Positions 11,463 through 23,364 of a stretch of DNA of 64,000 nt are shown in pieces. Both the position numbers and the translations under genes were made by a program. Source of the stretch: Culex pipiens pallens (Eukaryota > Arthropoda > Insecta > Diptera > Culicidae); the NCBI RefSeq assembly GCF_016801865.2, contig NC_068939.1, forward strand, positions 120,661,010 through 120,725,009, in the 5' to 3' direction. Under the pieces are notes generated by a model. It searched no databases and was not told the origin of the DNA. It worked only from the letters and a program-made list of their open reading frames with translations. Within the stretch, counting starts at the first letter, position 1, and every line of letters begins with the position of its first letter.

Positions 11463-11995
11463 AGAGCTGAAAATGTCAGAGGTCCTGACCCGAAAATCGG
11501 CGACGCATACACGATTTTTTCAGACCCATTCACTGAACCGCAAAACCGTGACATAAACAAACCCGACTCAGTCGTGAGTGCCCTAGCTCACTGAGCAGCT
11601 GCAATGCGAGGCAGTAGTCGACCAACGCTCATTCGACGTTGCACGCACACACATAGAGAAACAAGTTTTTACACAAAAAGTTGGTATTTATGCGTGGAAA
11701 TGTAATTTTGAATATAAGTTATGGTTATTTAAGTGTTTTGCACGGTCTAGAACCATTAAATTGTTTAAAAATAGTCAAAATAGTGTTTAGAGAGGATTTG
11801 ACGAGTCAGTCATACGACACGAATTGAGTGAGTGTAGCTCATTTTTTCACGTCTCTCATTCTCCAGCAGCCGACCGGCACGAGTCAGGCGGCAGTGGTTG
11901 AACGGACACAGTAGGCTTACAGTCACATGCTAGCAGTTAACTGACATTTTGGTTTGCTTCATGTGTACGCTGGGTTGGAAACATTTTGCAGGCCT
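11463..11995 (+). repeat. Dispersed repeat segment, inverted copy inside 42820-43872
   Basis: About 530 bp (GCTGAAAATGTCAG ... CATTTTGCAGGCCTG) match the reverse complement of about 43060-43583 nearly base for base, including CACTGAACCGCAAAACCGTG and CTCCAGCAGCCGACCGGCAC. In the 43-kb copy it is the body of a TIR element; here the terminal repeats are missing. Confidence 0.7.
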
Positions 11996-11999
11996 GTTC

Positions 12000-12185
12000 C
12001 TAAGGCAAGGCTATAAAATCACTCGCAAAATGAACTTCTTAAATACGACTCCTAGATATACCTTCACGTATACCTATCGACTCAGAATCAAATTCTGAAC
12101 AAATGTCTGTGGGGATGTGTGTAGACATATTTTTTTTCCACACGATTATCTTAGAACTGGCTGAACCGATTTTGGCCGGATCCGC
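12000..12185 (-). repeat. Right-end fragment of the MITE family at 4978-5676
   Basis: Read in reverse, it follows the 5450-5676 sequence: CCGATTTTGGCC, GAACTGGCTGAACC, a degenerate GT-rich stretch, TTGTTCAGAATTTGATTC and CTTGCCTTAGG. Confidence 0.5.
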
Positions 12186-12249
12186 CTTATTCTGTTCCGT
12201 TTGGGGTCCCCTAAGACCCTATTAAATTTTATTCTGTTTAGTGAAGTAC

Positions 12250-12670
12250 ATTTAAAGTTATTCCATGAAAAAGTTTTTTTGTAGCTACAAAAAGGGTGAT
12301 TTTTGCATAACCTCAAAGACCGGGTCTTTTTGCTTACGGGCGAAAGTCGCGCAGCATGCGTATCGTCCTGTTGCCACATTGCTTAAGCAGTGTCTGCGTC
12401 TCTTCTGGAAAAAGTCTGTATTAATTATTATGCTGAATACATCATTTTGTCTCGGCAAAGATTTACACGAACTTTTTACTGAAATATACAACTCATAAGA
12501 CATTGTTTACTAAGACTAGAGGGATAGCATGCAATTCCATCGTGCATCTAATGTTGGCATATCAGCACTTTTAAATTCAATTACAGCCCCCCCCCCCCTT
12601 TTCTCTTTTATTTTGGAGAGTTGGTAAAAAAAGAATTGAAAATTGCTGTTCTGGTAAAAACTATAATTAT
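12250..12670. repeat. Dispersed repeat, inverted copy at 49770-50185
   Basis: Shared words in inverted order include TTGTAGCTACAAAAAGGG, GCAGCATGCGTATCG, AGTGTCTGCGTCTCTTCTGG, TCTTAGTAAACAA-type and GCATGCAATTCCATCGTGC. A run of 12 C's at 12587-12598 is missing from the other copy. No coding potential was found. Confidence 0.6.
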
Positions 12671-15055
12671 AAAAAAAATATGAAAAAGTGCTCATGGTCG
12701 CATCACCTACCACAGTGAATCCTGACCTCATACCCATCTTACTAACCCCTCAAAACTCTTGTGATACTTTGTCGGAGACGCAGCCGATTTAGCGATCCCA
12801 TCACTCAAGTATCGGACTAACATTCCCATCCACTTCCCCGTGTCTTATCACTGGTCGTGGCCGGCGTCGGTATTGATCAGCACGATAGGGACCTTTGAAA
12901 ATTGCGAAGGGGTGATGATTGGTTCCTACTTTTCATCTGTGGTCCACCGAGCAATGTTTGGGGGTCCTGGTCAATAACGAAGTAGCAGCCACGGGTAGAC
13001 ACCAATGCTATGCTATGATTTTAGCGTGACATACTTTATGGATGACGCCTAATAGACGATTTAATATAAAATTTTGCCATGCGTTTTTCTCGAATCATCG
13101 AGTTGATTTACGAGTGTCACGTTATCTTTAGATGGAATGTACCAAATTAGCTAAAATTTGGGGTGAAGACTCTAAAGACAAATGCCGTGTGAAAGATGAA
13201 ACCTGTTTTTTTTAATTTTGCTTCTTAAAAATACTAATATTTAAAAATCAGACGATTTTTGATATGAAAAAGGTAAAAATATCTTTTTTAAATAATGTTT
13301 TGAACATCGAAAAACCGGGACTGGTATAACAAGTTTTCACCAACACTTTAAAACGATTTGGTCAAATCAGTATTGAGCTATCGTGGCATCCGTTTTTGAA
13401 ACTGCTTCATATAGCTATCTCAACAATGATAAAACCAAATAACTTCAAATTTATTTTTTTAATAGATGAAAATGTATAATTAAATGCTCTAAAAAAAGAA
13501 TTTAAAAAAGTGCTCCAACCAACCCCAGATATTTTGGCCGATACATGTATGTAACCCCTTAAGAGAACAAGTAGCCAGAATTATTAGTTGACTATCTAGA
13601 TTTGTTCAATTATATCAGAAAAAAGTATTCAGAGTAAGAAGATGATTTGATATTATCAGAAGCAATACGAAATAATAGACCTCTCCAGATTCAAATCAAC
13701 CCCGAAATTGAACTTCCTCCCGAATTTCCCTCCGCTTTTCGCTCAAAATTAATTCAATACCAGCCACTCCCTACCAACTGTTGACGACCAGCTCCGTGGA
13801 GCCAGCCTGGAAACGAAAACTCAACACCCGGAAATCAAATCAACTTTCGTCTGCCGTAATTGATACGCGATTTTCCACCCAAATAGAAGCAGTACTGAGC
13901 AGCAGCGGCGGCGTCAGCAGAGTTTCCACCAAACAACAGACAGCACAGAAGCAGTCGTTGGAAAACTCGCAGAAAATTCCTCCCACTTTTGCAAGCCAGG
14001 AATTGTCTCCAAGTTTTTCAAACTGAAAATAGCTCTGTTGCAAAGACAGCTGGCAGTGCGACTTCCGCTTCAATTACTTTCCGGGGAAAGTCTTCCATTT
14101 TCCCTTGGCGGCATGGCTTCCGTTGCAAGAAATTGGCTTCGAGAGTGCACGCTTCAAACCGTACTCATCCCTCAGAGCTGCAAAATTGTAATTTAATTGC
14201 CGGGAAGGACCATTTTTGCGTGTGCCGATTCGGCTGGTGAACTAATTTTGGGCTTTGGAAGAAGTTTGTATGTGTGCTGGGTTGAGTCATCCAGAGGAGA
14301 GGTAACCCCTCTAACTTGGTTTCTTATGCGCAAAAATAGGGATTTCCCTAGGGCGGAATTGCTTCCGTAGGAAGGTACTGTACCTATGAGTTAGGGTTAG
14401 AGATGCGTGTTTGGTTCTTGGCACTATTTTTCAATAAGTTGGCAAATTAGGTTCACTAAATTAAAAAAAAAATATTCGATTTTAAGTTTATCTCTAATTT
14501 TGTATAGCACAATGATTTATTTTAAATACAAACAGGAAAACCAAGCTACAACAAATTCGCATTTCTTTAAATCTTTGTTCGCATATTTCAGTTCCTTTCA
14601 AGTTTCGCCCATCAGCGATAACGGCTCTGAGCCCAGCCGGCACACACGGGGCTTTGATTTACTGAAACCAACAACTCCACCCACCCTCAATCCCTCGCCA
14701 ATATCGTATCGTTGCGAAAACGAAAAGAAAAACAAAAACATAACCCAAACACGCGATTTCCATGGGCCGCGTGTCGACCAAACCTTCACCCACCCTCCGT
14801 TTCTTGGTCCTTAAGGACTACACGAGAACTCGGTGGACATGAAATATCACTTTGTGACTCCGGGCGAAAGGAACACGCACACACTGGTAGAGAAACTAGG
14901 AGCGCGGGAAGATCAGACAAAATTTAAATTTTTGTTGTAAGAAGTACGAAGGAATGGGGTTTCAGCTGGTCGGCGATTTAAAACGAGGGTTTCTTGGAAG
15001 AAAATGAATTTGAAACATAAAAAAACAAGTAATAACTAAAAGAAACAGTTTTATT
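12671..15055. other. Unrecognised sequence
   Basis: About 2.4 kb. The block at 12716-13020 has balanced composition and looks like repeat-derived 3' sequence, but it has no second copy in this window, so I cannot type it. Open frames at 13781-14240 and 14407-14927 overlap one another on both strands and show no recognisable domain. Confidence 0.3.
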
Positions 15056-15059
15056 TAAA

Positions 15060-15375
15060 TAGTAGTTTATGCAACAAGTTGCAAAAGAGGATTTTTTCAG
15101 CACGAGTCGTACATTTATCCAACGAGGTTCACCGAGTTGGATAAATACGAAGAGTGCTGAAAAAATCAAGTTTTGCAACGAGTTCCATACAACATTTTTT
15201 GCAATTCCAAAAAACACACACTGAGTGAAATTTTATGTCAAATTTTCATTTTTTTGTCAATAAATCGTTTAAATCAAAAAAATGTTGAAAAGTGTTACTT
15301 TTCGAAACAAGTGCTGAAAAGTTCAACATTTCAGCACCCATTTGAGTGCTGAAAAGTAGAACTTTTCAGCATCTA
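15060..15375. repeat. Hairpin repeat, copy 1 (pair with 50427-50735)
   Basis: The repeat contains a strong palindrome: TTTTTTCAGCACGAGTCGTA pairs with TACGAAGAGTGCTGAAAAAA around a TCCAACGAGGTTCACCGAGTTGGA core. A second inverted pair follows, TGCTGAAAAGTTCAAC with AGTAGAACTTTTCAGCA. The same plan and words occur at 50427-50735, which makes it a dispersed family. Confidence 0.65.
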
Positions 15376-15602
15376 TTTTGCAAAAAACTGGTCGAAACCA
15401 AAGACAGTACTATGACCCGTTAAATTCTGCTTTGATCAAAAATTACACGCAAAAAGATGAGATCTCCTAACCGTTAATGCAATTGAGAACCAGAAATAAA
15501 TCTGTAGAGTTTTTATTAAAGCAAAATTTAAAGATTTATATTAAAGGTTGAACTATTTACTCCTTATTCTTGATGTTATGAACATTTGTAGTGCTTGCGC
15601 TA
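15376..15602. other. Unrecognised AT-rich spacer
   Basis: Short spacer between two repeats, with no gene or RNA signal. Confidence 0.4.
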
Positions 15603-15774
15603 CACAGAAAAAAATCAATTCTCGTAATCATGAATTAAGTTCACGAATAAGAGAACCACGAATGAATTTATTCATGAGTATGGTGCATTTGCACTATAAA
15701 CGTGAATATATTCCTTCGTGGTTCTCGCATTCGTGAATTTAATTCACGATTTCGAGAATCGATTTTTTTCCGTG
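15603..15774. mobile_element. Small palindromic MITE (172 bp)
   Basis: CACAGAAAAAAATCAATTCT at the left pairs with AGAATCGATTTTTTTCCGTG at the right. Further inside, AATTAAGTTCACGAAT pairs with TTCGTGAATTTAATTC, and GAGAACCACGAATG pairs with TTCGTGGTTCTC. Nearly the whole element folds into one hairpin. Confidence 0.65.
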
Positions 15775-15869
15775 CAACTACTGTTTTTCGTAAACACCTT
15801 GTTGATTTAAGTTTTTGAGTGTATATAGGTAAAATATTGTGCTTTTAGAAATCTATATGCTAAGATTTT

Positions 15870-16207
15870 CCCATCTGCTGCAACCTTCCATCGGATGAGG
15901 AAGTAAAATGTCGGTCCCGGCCTTGGTTGTTAGGCCGTTAAGTCATTCCAGGTGTAGGAGTCGTCTCCATGCCATAAGTACAAACAACACACCAAACCAA
16001 GCCTACTCCGATGGAATCGCTGGCGGCGGTTGGACTCACAATCCAAAGGTCGTCAGTTCAAACACTGGGGTGGAAGGTTCCTTGGAGTAAAAGGGGTTTG
16101 GGTGCTCTCCCCATTCAAGCCTTCGGACTCCTAGGTTCGAGCAGAAACTTGCAATAGAGACCACAAAAGACCCGGGGGTCGTTAATGTGGATGGTTTGAT
16201 TTTTTTT
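15870..16207 (+). mobile_element. tRNA-related SINE, 5'-truncated second copy
   Basis: This is the same family as 3287-3695 but lacks most of the first tRNA-like head, starting at CCCATCTGCTG. It keeps GTAAAATGTCGGTCCCGG (15903-15920), the second tRNA-like arm TTGGA-CTCACAA-TCCAA followed by a box-B-like GTCAGTTCAAAC, and a T-rich tail. The flanks TATGCTAAGATTTT at 15856-15869 and 16208-16221 form a 14-bp target duplication, so the truncation happened at insertion. Confidence 0.8.
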
Positions 16208-16221
16208 TATGCTAAGATTTT

Positions 16222-16823
16222 AATTAATTTTAGATTAAAAATATTCACACTATATTGAAAATTTTTCAGTGAATTCAATTTATTTCTTTTGACTTTTACT
16301 ATTTTCGGTAATTTGTTTTTACAATTTAATTTAATATGTTTTAGGCAGCCGTACCCTAAGATGGTTTGCAAACCTTTCTTAAGATTTAGTCACTAAAGTG
16401 ATAAAAAAAGCTCTAAAAAAGAGGGTGACCGTATGCAAAATTATAAACTTTTCAAAACTGTCAGGATCTCTGTAAGATTTTTTTTTTTTAATAATTCGAT
16501 GCCTCTGCGCTTTCTTGTACTAAGAGGTATCGAAATATCAGCGCGAAATTTTTACAAGTTAAGGGTAAATCAGTTTCATTTCATTATCTATCAATAGTTG
16601 TAATCAGTTTACAAAAGTTTTTTTTTTCCTGTTTACAAAATGTTTTGTTACGTTCATTTAATTTCGAGTACATTAATGGCTTAGGTTTTTTTTTCTTAAG
16701 GATTGAAAATGGGTTAACGGTAGCAGGAAAAAAAACTAACAAACTTAAGTTAAGATATTGTAAAACATTCTTGAAAAAAAAAAATCAAATTCCGCTGGAG
16801 CTTCTAACTATATGCATTTACAT
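16222..16823. other. Unrecognised AT-rich spacer
   Basis: About 600 bases of AT-rich DNA with T runs. No gene or RNA signal was recognised. Confidence 0.35.
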
Positions 16824-18911
16824 TAGAGCAATTCTCTACGAAATCGGTCTTTTTTCTTCAATTTTAATTTTTGTATTTTTTAATCCGACTGAAACTTTTT
16901 TGGTGCCTTCGGTATGCCCAAAGAAGCCATTTTGCATCATTAGTTTGTCCATATAATTTTCCATACAAATTTGGCAGCTGAGCAGTTCTCTAGGATTTCG
17001 GTCATTCGATTTTTTTTGTATTTTTTAATCCGACTGAAACTTTTTTGGTGCCTTCGGTATGCCCAAAGAAGCCATTTTGCATCATTAGTTTGTCCATATA
17101 ATTTTCCATACAAATTCGGCAGCTGTCCATACAAAAATGATGTATGAAAATTCAAAAATCTGTATCTTTTGAAGGAATTTTTTGATCGATTTGGTGTCTT
17201 CGGCAAAGTTGTAGGTATGGATACGGACTACACTGGAAAAAAATAATACACGGTAAAAAAAATTTGGTGATTTTTTTATTTAACTTTTTATCACTAAAAC
17301 TTGATTTACAAAAAAACACTATTTTTAATTTTTTTTATTTTTTGATATGTTTTAGAAGGCATAAAATGCCAACTTTTCAGAAATTTCCAGGTTGTGCAAA
17401 AAATCACTGACCGAGTTATGAATTTTTTAATCAATACTGATTTTTTCAAAAAATCGAAATTTTGGTCGTAAAAATTTTTCAACTTCATTTTTCGATGTAA
17501 AATCAAATTTGCAATCAAAAAGTACTTTACTGAAATTTTGATAAAGTGCACCGTTTTCAAGTTATAGCCATATTTAAGTGACTTTTTTGAAAATAGTCGC
17601 AGTTTTTCATTTTTTTAAATTAGTGCACATGTTTGCCCAGTTTTGAAAAAAATATTTTTGAAAAGCTGAGAAAATTCTCTATATTTTGCTTATTTGGACT
17701 TTGTTGATACGACCTTTAGTTGCTGAGATATTGCAATGCAAAGGTTTAAAAACAGGAAAATTGATGTTTTCTAAGTTTCACCCAAACAACCCACCATTTT
17801 CTATCGTCAATATCTCAGCAACTAATGGTCCGATTTTCAATGTTAATATATGAAACATTTGTGAATTTTTCCGATCTCTTCGAAAAAAATATTTTTGGAA
17901 TTTTCAAATCAAGACTAACATTTCACAAAGGCCAAACATTCAATATTACGCCCTTTTAAAATGTTTGTCTTGATTTGAAAATTCCAAAAATATTTTTTTC
18001 GAAAAGATCGGAAAATTTCACAATTGTTTCATATATTAACATTGAAAATCGGACCATTAGTTGCTGAGATATTGACGATAGAAAATGGTGGGTTGTTTGG
18101 GTGAAACTTAGAAAACATCAATTTTCCTGTTTTTAAACCTTTGCATTGCAATATCTCAGCAACTAAAGGTCGTATCAACATAGTCCGAATAAGCAAAATA
18201 TAGAGAATTTTCTCAGCTTTTCAAAAATATTTTTTTCAAAACTGGGCAAACATGTGCACTAATTTAAAAAAATGAAAAACTGCGACTATTTTCAAAAAAG
18301 TCACTTAAATATGGCTATAACTTGAAAACGGTGCACTTTATCAAAATTTTAGTAAAGTACTTTTTGATTGCAAATTTGATTTTACATCGAAAAATGAAGT
18401 TGAAAAATTTTTACGACCAAAATTTCGATTTTTTGAAAAAATCAGTATTGATTAAAAAATTCATAACTCGGTCAGTGATTTTTTGCACAACCTGGAAATT
18501 TCTGAAAAGTTGGCATTTTATGTCTTCTAAAACATATCAAAAAATAAAAAAAATTAAAAATAGTGTTTTTTTGTAAATCAAGTTTTAGTGATAAAAAGTT
18601 AAATAAAAAAATCACCAAATTTTTTTTTACCGTGTATTATTTTTTCCAGTGTAGTCCGTATCCATACCTACAACTTTGCCGAAGACACCAAATCGATCAA
18701 AAAATTCCTTCAAAAGATACAGATTTTTGAATTTTCATACATCATTTTTGTATGGACAGCTGCCGAATTTGTATGGAAAATTATATGGACAAACTAATGA
18801 TGCAAAATGGCTTCTTTGGGCATACCGAAGGCACCAAAAAAGTTTCAGCCGGATTAAAAAATACAAAAATTAAAATTGAAGAAAAAAGACCGATTTCGTA
18901 GAGAATTGCTC
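16824..18911. mobile_element. Large palindromic element 1 (about 2.1 kb)
   Basis: The left arm (16979-17930) and the right arm (about 17945-18911) are near-perfect complements around a short centre near 17940, where TCAAGACTAACATTTC meets AATGTTTGTCTTGA. The outermost left end GAGCAATTCTCTACGAAATC matches the complement of the right end. A block of about 110 bp (AAACTTTTTTGGTGCCTTCG ... CATACAAATT) is tandemly duplicated at the left, 16872-16980 and 17014-17124. The mirrored open frames (17306-17560 and 18322-18576 give the same peptide) follow from the palindrome, not from a gene. Confidence 0.75.
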
Positions 18912-19970
18912 AGCTGTCCATACAAAAATGATGTATGAAAATTCAAAAATCTGTATTTTTTGAAGGAATTTTTTGATCGATTTGGTGTCTTCGGCAAAGT
19001 TGTAGGTATGGATACGGACTACACTGGAAAAAATGATACACGGTAAAAAAAAATTGGTGATTTTTTTATTTAACTTTTTATTACTAAAACTTGATCTGCA
19101 AAAAAACACTATTTTTAATTTTTTTTTTTTGATATGTTTTTGAGGATATAAAATGCCAACTTTTCTAAAAATTCCAGGTTGTGCAAAAAATCATTGACCG
19201 AGTTATAAATTTTTTAATCAATACTGATTTTTTCAAAAAATCGAAAGTTTGGTCGCAAAAATTTTTCAACTTCATTTTTCGATGTCAAATCAAATTTGCA
19301 ATCAAAAAGTACTTTACTGAAATTTTGATAAAGTGCACTGTTTTCAAGTTAAATCAATATTTAGGTGACTTTTTTGAAAATAGTCGAAGTTTTTTATTTT
19401 TTAAAATTAGTGCACATGTTTGCACACTTTTGAAAAAAAATATTTTTGAAAAGCTGAGAAAATTCTCTATATTTTGCTTCTTCGGACTTTGTTGATACGA
19501 CCTTTAGTTGCTGAGATATTTCAATGCAAAGGTTTAAAAACAGGAAAATTGATGTTTTTAAAGTCTCACCCAAACAGCCCACCATTTTTCAATGTCGATA
19601 TCTCAGCAACTAATGGTCCGATTTTCAATGTTAAAATATGAAACATTTGTGAAATTTTCTGATCTTTCCGAAAACAATATTTTCAAAATTTTCAAATCAA
19701 GACAAACATTTCAAAAAGTTCAAACATTCAATATTACGCCCTTTTAAAATGTTAGTCTGAAATGAAGTTAAAAAATTTTTGCGACCAAAATTTCTATTTT
19801 TTGAAAAAATCAGTATTGATTAAAAAATTTATAACTCGGTCAATGATTTTTTGCACAACCTGGAATTTTCAGAAAAGTTGGCATTTTATATCCTCAAAAA
19901 CATATAAAAAAAAAATTAAAAATAGTGTTTTTTTGCAAATCAAGTTTTAGTAATAAAAAGTTAAATAAAA

Positions 19971-22900
19971 AAGGTGCAGGTGGTTATGTTACACATGACC
20001 AGTATGACAAAGAACTTTGCAAGATGATTGTTGAAATTTTCGATTAGAATGTCCGGTCCAAATTCCCCTCTTATAATAACCGTCCTATCGAACTTAGGGG
20101 ACGGAAATTGCAAGTGGAGCTGAAATAGAAATCGAAGTGAAATCAATTTACTTTTCTTCACCACTCGAAAGTTACCAAGATGCGGGAATGTTTTTACAAG
20201 GCTGTTGCAAGCAATCGGCGGCAGTAAAGGAAATTTGAACAGCAGACATTAAAAATTACCCTTTAAAGGGCTCTTAATGATTACAAGATAGTTATTCTAA
20301 ATTTCCAGACACAGATTTTCACAGTGGCACAAAAAAATGTGCATCGCAGTAGTCTATTTATTACTTCCTGCCTAATAAGCAATATATTTTAACTGCTTAA
20401 TTTCAGATAGTGGCCAAATGCTACTTTTTATGTCCAGTATCAAAAATCATAAAGTTTGATACCCATATTGCCCCAACTCTTACGGTCCAGCAAATGTCCC
20501 CCCATCGTAACATCCGCGGGGCCTCCGGCCACTCCGGATTGTTGCCACTACTGCTGAAATGTCAAATTTCATGTCCAGTATCAAAAACCATAAAGTTTAA
20601 TACCCATATTGCCCCAACTCTTACGGTCCAGCAAATGTCCCCTTATCGGAACATCCCCGGGGCCTCCGGCCACTCCAGGTGGTGGCCACTACTGCCAAAA
20701 TGTCAAAATTCATGTCCAGTATCAAAATCCCTAAAGTTTGATACCCATATTGCCCCAACTCTTACGGTCCAGCAAATGTCCCCTTATCGGAACATCCCCG
20801 GGGCCTCCGGCCACTCCAGGTGGTGGCCACTATTGCCAAAATGTCAAATTTCATGTCCAGTATCAAAATCCCTAAAGTTTGATACCCATATTGCCCCAAC
20901 TCTTACGGTCCAGCAAATGTCCCCTTATCGGAACATCCCCGGGGCCTCCGGCCACTCCAGGTGGTGGCCACTACTGCCAAAATGTCAAAATTCATGTCCA
21001 GTATCAAAATCCCTAAAGTTTGATACCCATATTGCCCCAACTCTTACGGTCCAGCAAATGTCCCCCCATCGGAACATCCGCGGGGCCTCCGGCCACTCCG
21101 GATTGTGGCCGCTACTGCCGAAATGTCAAATTTCATGTTCAGTATCAAATACCATAAAGTTTGATACCCATATTGCCCCAACTCTTACGGTCCAGCAAAT
21201 GTCCCCCCATCGAAACATCCGCGGGGCCTCCGGCCACTCCGGATTGTGGCCACTACTGCCGAAATGTCAAATTTCATATCCAGTATCAAAAACTATAAAG
21301 TTTGATACCCATATTCCCCCAACTCTTACGGTTCGGCAAATGTCCCCCCATCGGAACATCCGCGGGGCCTCCGGCCACTCCGGATTGTTGCCACTACTGC
21401 TGAAATGTCAAATTTCATGTCCAGTATCAAAAACCATAAAGTTTGATACCCATATTGCCCCAACTCTTACGGTTCGGCAAATGTCCCCCCATCGGAACAT
21501 CCGTGGGGTCTCCGGCCACTCCGGATTGTGGCCGCTACTGCCGAAATGTCAAATTTCATGTTCAGTATCAAATACCATAAAGTTTGATACCCATATTGCC
21601 CCAACTCTTACGGTCCAGCAAATGTCCCCCCATCGAAACATCCGCGGGGCCTCCGGCCACTCCGGATTGTGGCCACTACTGCCGAAATGTCAAATTTCAT
21701 GTCCAGTATCAAAAACCATAAAGTTTGATACCCATATTGCCCCAACTCTTACGGTCCAGCAAATGTCCCCCCATCGAAACATCCGCGGGGCCTCCGGCCA
21801 CTCCGGATTGTGGCCACTATTGCCGAAATGTCAAATTTCATGTCCAGTATCAAAAACCATAAAGTTTGATACCCATATTCCCCCAACTCTTACGGTCCAG
21901 CAAATGTCCCCTTATCGGAACATCCGCGGGGCCTCCGGCCACTCCGGATTGTAACCACTACTGCCGAAATGTCAAATTTCATGTCCAGTATCAAAATCCC
22001 TAAAGTTTGATACCCATATTGCCCCAACTCTTACGGTCCAGCAAATGTCCCCCCATCGAAACATCCGCGGGGCCTCCGGCCACTCCGGATTGTGGCCACT
22101 ATTGCCGAAATGTCAAATTTCATGTCCAGTATCAAAAACCATAAAGTTTGATACCCATATTCCCCCAACTCTTACGGTTCGGCAAATGTCCCCCCATCGG
22201 AACATCCGTGGGGCCTCCGGCCACTCCGGATTGTGGCCACTACTGCCGAAATGTCAAATTTCATGTCCAGTATCAAAATCCCTAAAGTTTGATACCCATA
22301 TTGCCCCAACTCTTACGGTCCAGCAAATGTCCCCTTATCGGAACATCCGCGGGGCCTCCGGCCACTCCGGATTGTGACCACTACTGCCGAAATGTCAAAT
22401 TTCATGTCCAGTATCAAAATCCCTAAAGTTTGATACCCATATTGCCCCAACTCTTACGGTCTGGCAAATGTCCCCCCATCGGAACATCCGCGGGGCCTCC
22501 GGCCACTCCGGATTGTGGCCACTACTGCCAAAATGTCAAATTTCATGTCCGGTATCAAAAACCATAAAGTTTGATACCCATATTGCCACAACTCTTACGG
22601 TCCGGAAAATGTCCCCCCATCGGAACATCCGCGGGGCCTCCGGCCACTCCAGGTGGTGGCCAGTTCCAATGATCGACTCCCGCGACTGGCATGTCTTAGC
22701 TGGTCCTTGCCTCCAAGCCATCTGCTCCCGGACCTCCAGGCAGTCTGCTACCGGGCCACCAGGCCATCTGCTTCTGATGTGTCCTCGTCGACGTCCAGCA
22801 ATAGATAAATTTTCGGGACCGACCGAGCCGAGTTTTGTTGGCTCGTCGACGATCCGAAAATTATGAGGTGGAGTGGGGGAGATTTTAGATACATCAATCT

Positions 22901-23064
22901 CACGTCTCTCGATTGACTGATTGGGAAACGTTCGTTCATCCAACAAGCGTGCACCAAAAAGAGGGGAAATTTGCCGAGAGGGGAATTCGTCACGTAACGT
23001 TTTCGCTTCGCGAAAATTTTGGATTGACACCACGTATAGAAACCTTAGGACAAAGTTCTTTGTC
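19971..23064 (+). mobile_element. Composite element A: unique ends around a 141-bp tandem array
   Basis: The 3.1-kb element has a left unique region (19971-20406), sixteen 141-bp repeats, and a right unique region (22666-23064). The same three-part plan recurs inverted at 28567-31005. TGACAAAGAACTTTG at 20006-20020 is inverted at the right end as CAAAGTTCTTTGTCA, and AATTCCCCTCT near 20059 is inverted as GAGAGGGGAATT near 22977; these are subterminal inverted repeats. No transposase is encoded, so it is probably a non-autonomous DNA element of unknown superfamily. A target duplication cannot be read because the site is an A run. Confidence 0.7.
20407..22665 (+). repeat. 141-bp tandem array, 16 units
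   Basis: Each unit contains CCCCATCGGAACATCCGCGG, then GGCCTCCGGCCACTCC, then a segment with CAGTATCAAA and AAAGTTTGATACCC. The unit is GC-rich against its AT-rich surroundings. Because 141 is divisible by three and one frame lacks stops, it yields open frames of 514, 110 and 132 residues made of 47-residue repeats. I see no evidence that these are proteins. Variants CCAGGTGG and CCGGATTG alternate in blocks, which shows local homogenisation. Confidence 0.9.
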
Positions 23065-23364
23065 AAAAATCACCAATTTTTTTTTACCGTGTATCATTTT
23101 TTTCCAGTGTAGTCCGTATCCATACCTACAACTTTGCCGAAGACACCAAATCGATCAAAAAATTCCTTCAAAAAATACAGATTTTTGAATTTTCATACAT
23201 CATTTTTGTATGGACAGCTGCCAAATTTGTATGGAAAATTATATAGACAAACTAATGATGCAAAATGGCTTCTTTGGGCATACCGAAGGCACCAAAAAAG
23301 TTTCAGTCGGATTATAAAATACAAAAAAAAATCGAATGACCGAAATCCTAGAGAGCTGCTCATG

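Larger units (their letters stand above)
18912..23363. mobile_element. Large palindromic element 2, interrupted by composite element A
   Basis: This element belongs to the same family as 16824-18911. The left arm is 18912-19757. The right arm starts at 19758 with an internal deletion, runs to 19970, and resumes at 23065-23363, ending GACCGAAATCCTAGAGAGCT. The intact arm in element 1 reads TTAAATAAAAAAATCACC across the point where element A is inserted here. The two palindromes therefore lie back to back, and A entered the second one later. Confidence 0.7.

Noticed and set aside
17306..18576. Two copies of an 84-residue protein on opposite strands
   Set aside because: They are the same arm sequence of one palindrome read twice; lysine- and phenylalanine-rich translation of AT-rich DNA.
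20407..22665. CRISPR-like array
   Set aside because: The whole 141-bp unit repeats without unique spacers, and the setting is eukaryotic.
20410..22866. Long open frames of 514, 110 and 132 residues
   Set aside because: They translate the 141-bp satellite in its one stop-free frame. There is no start context, domain or flanking coding sequence.
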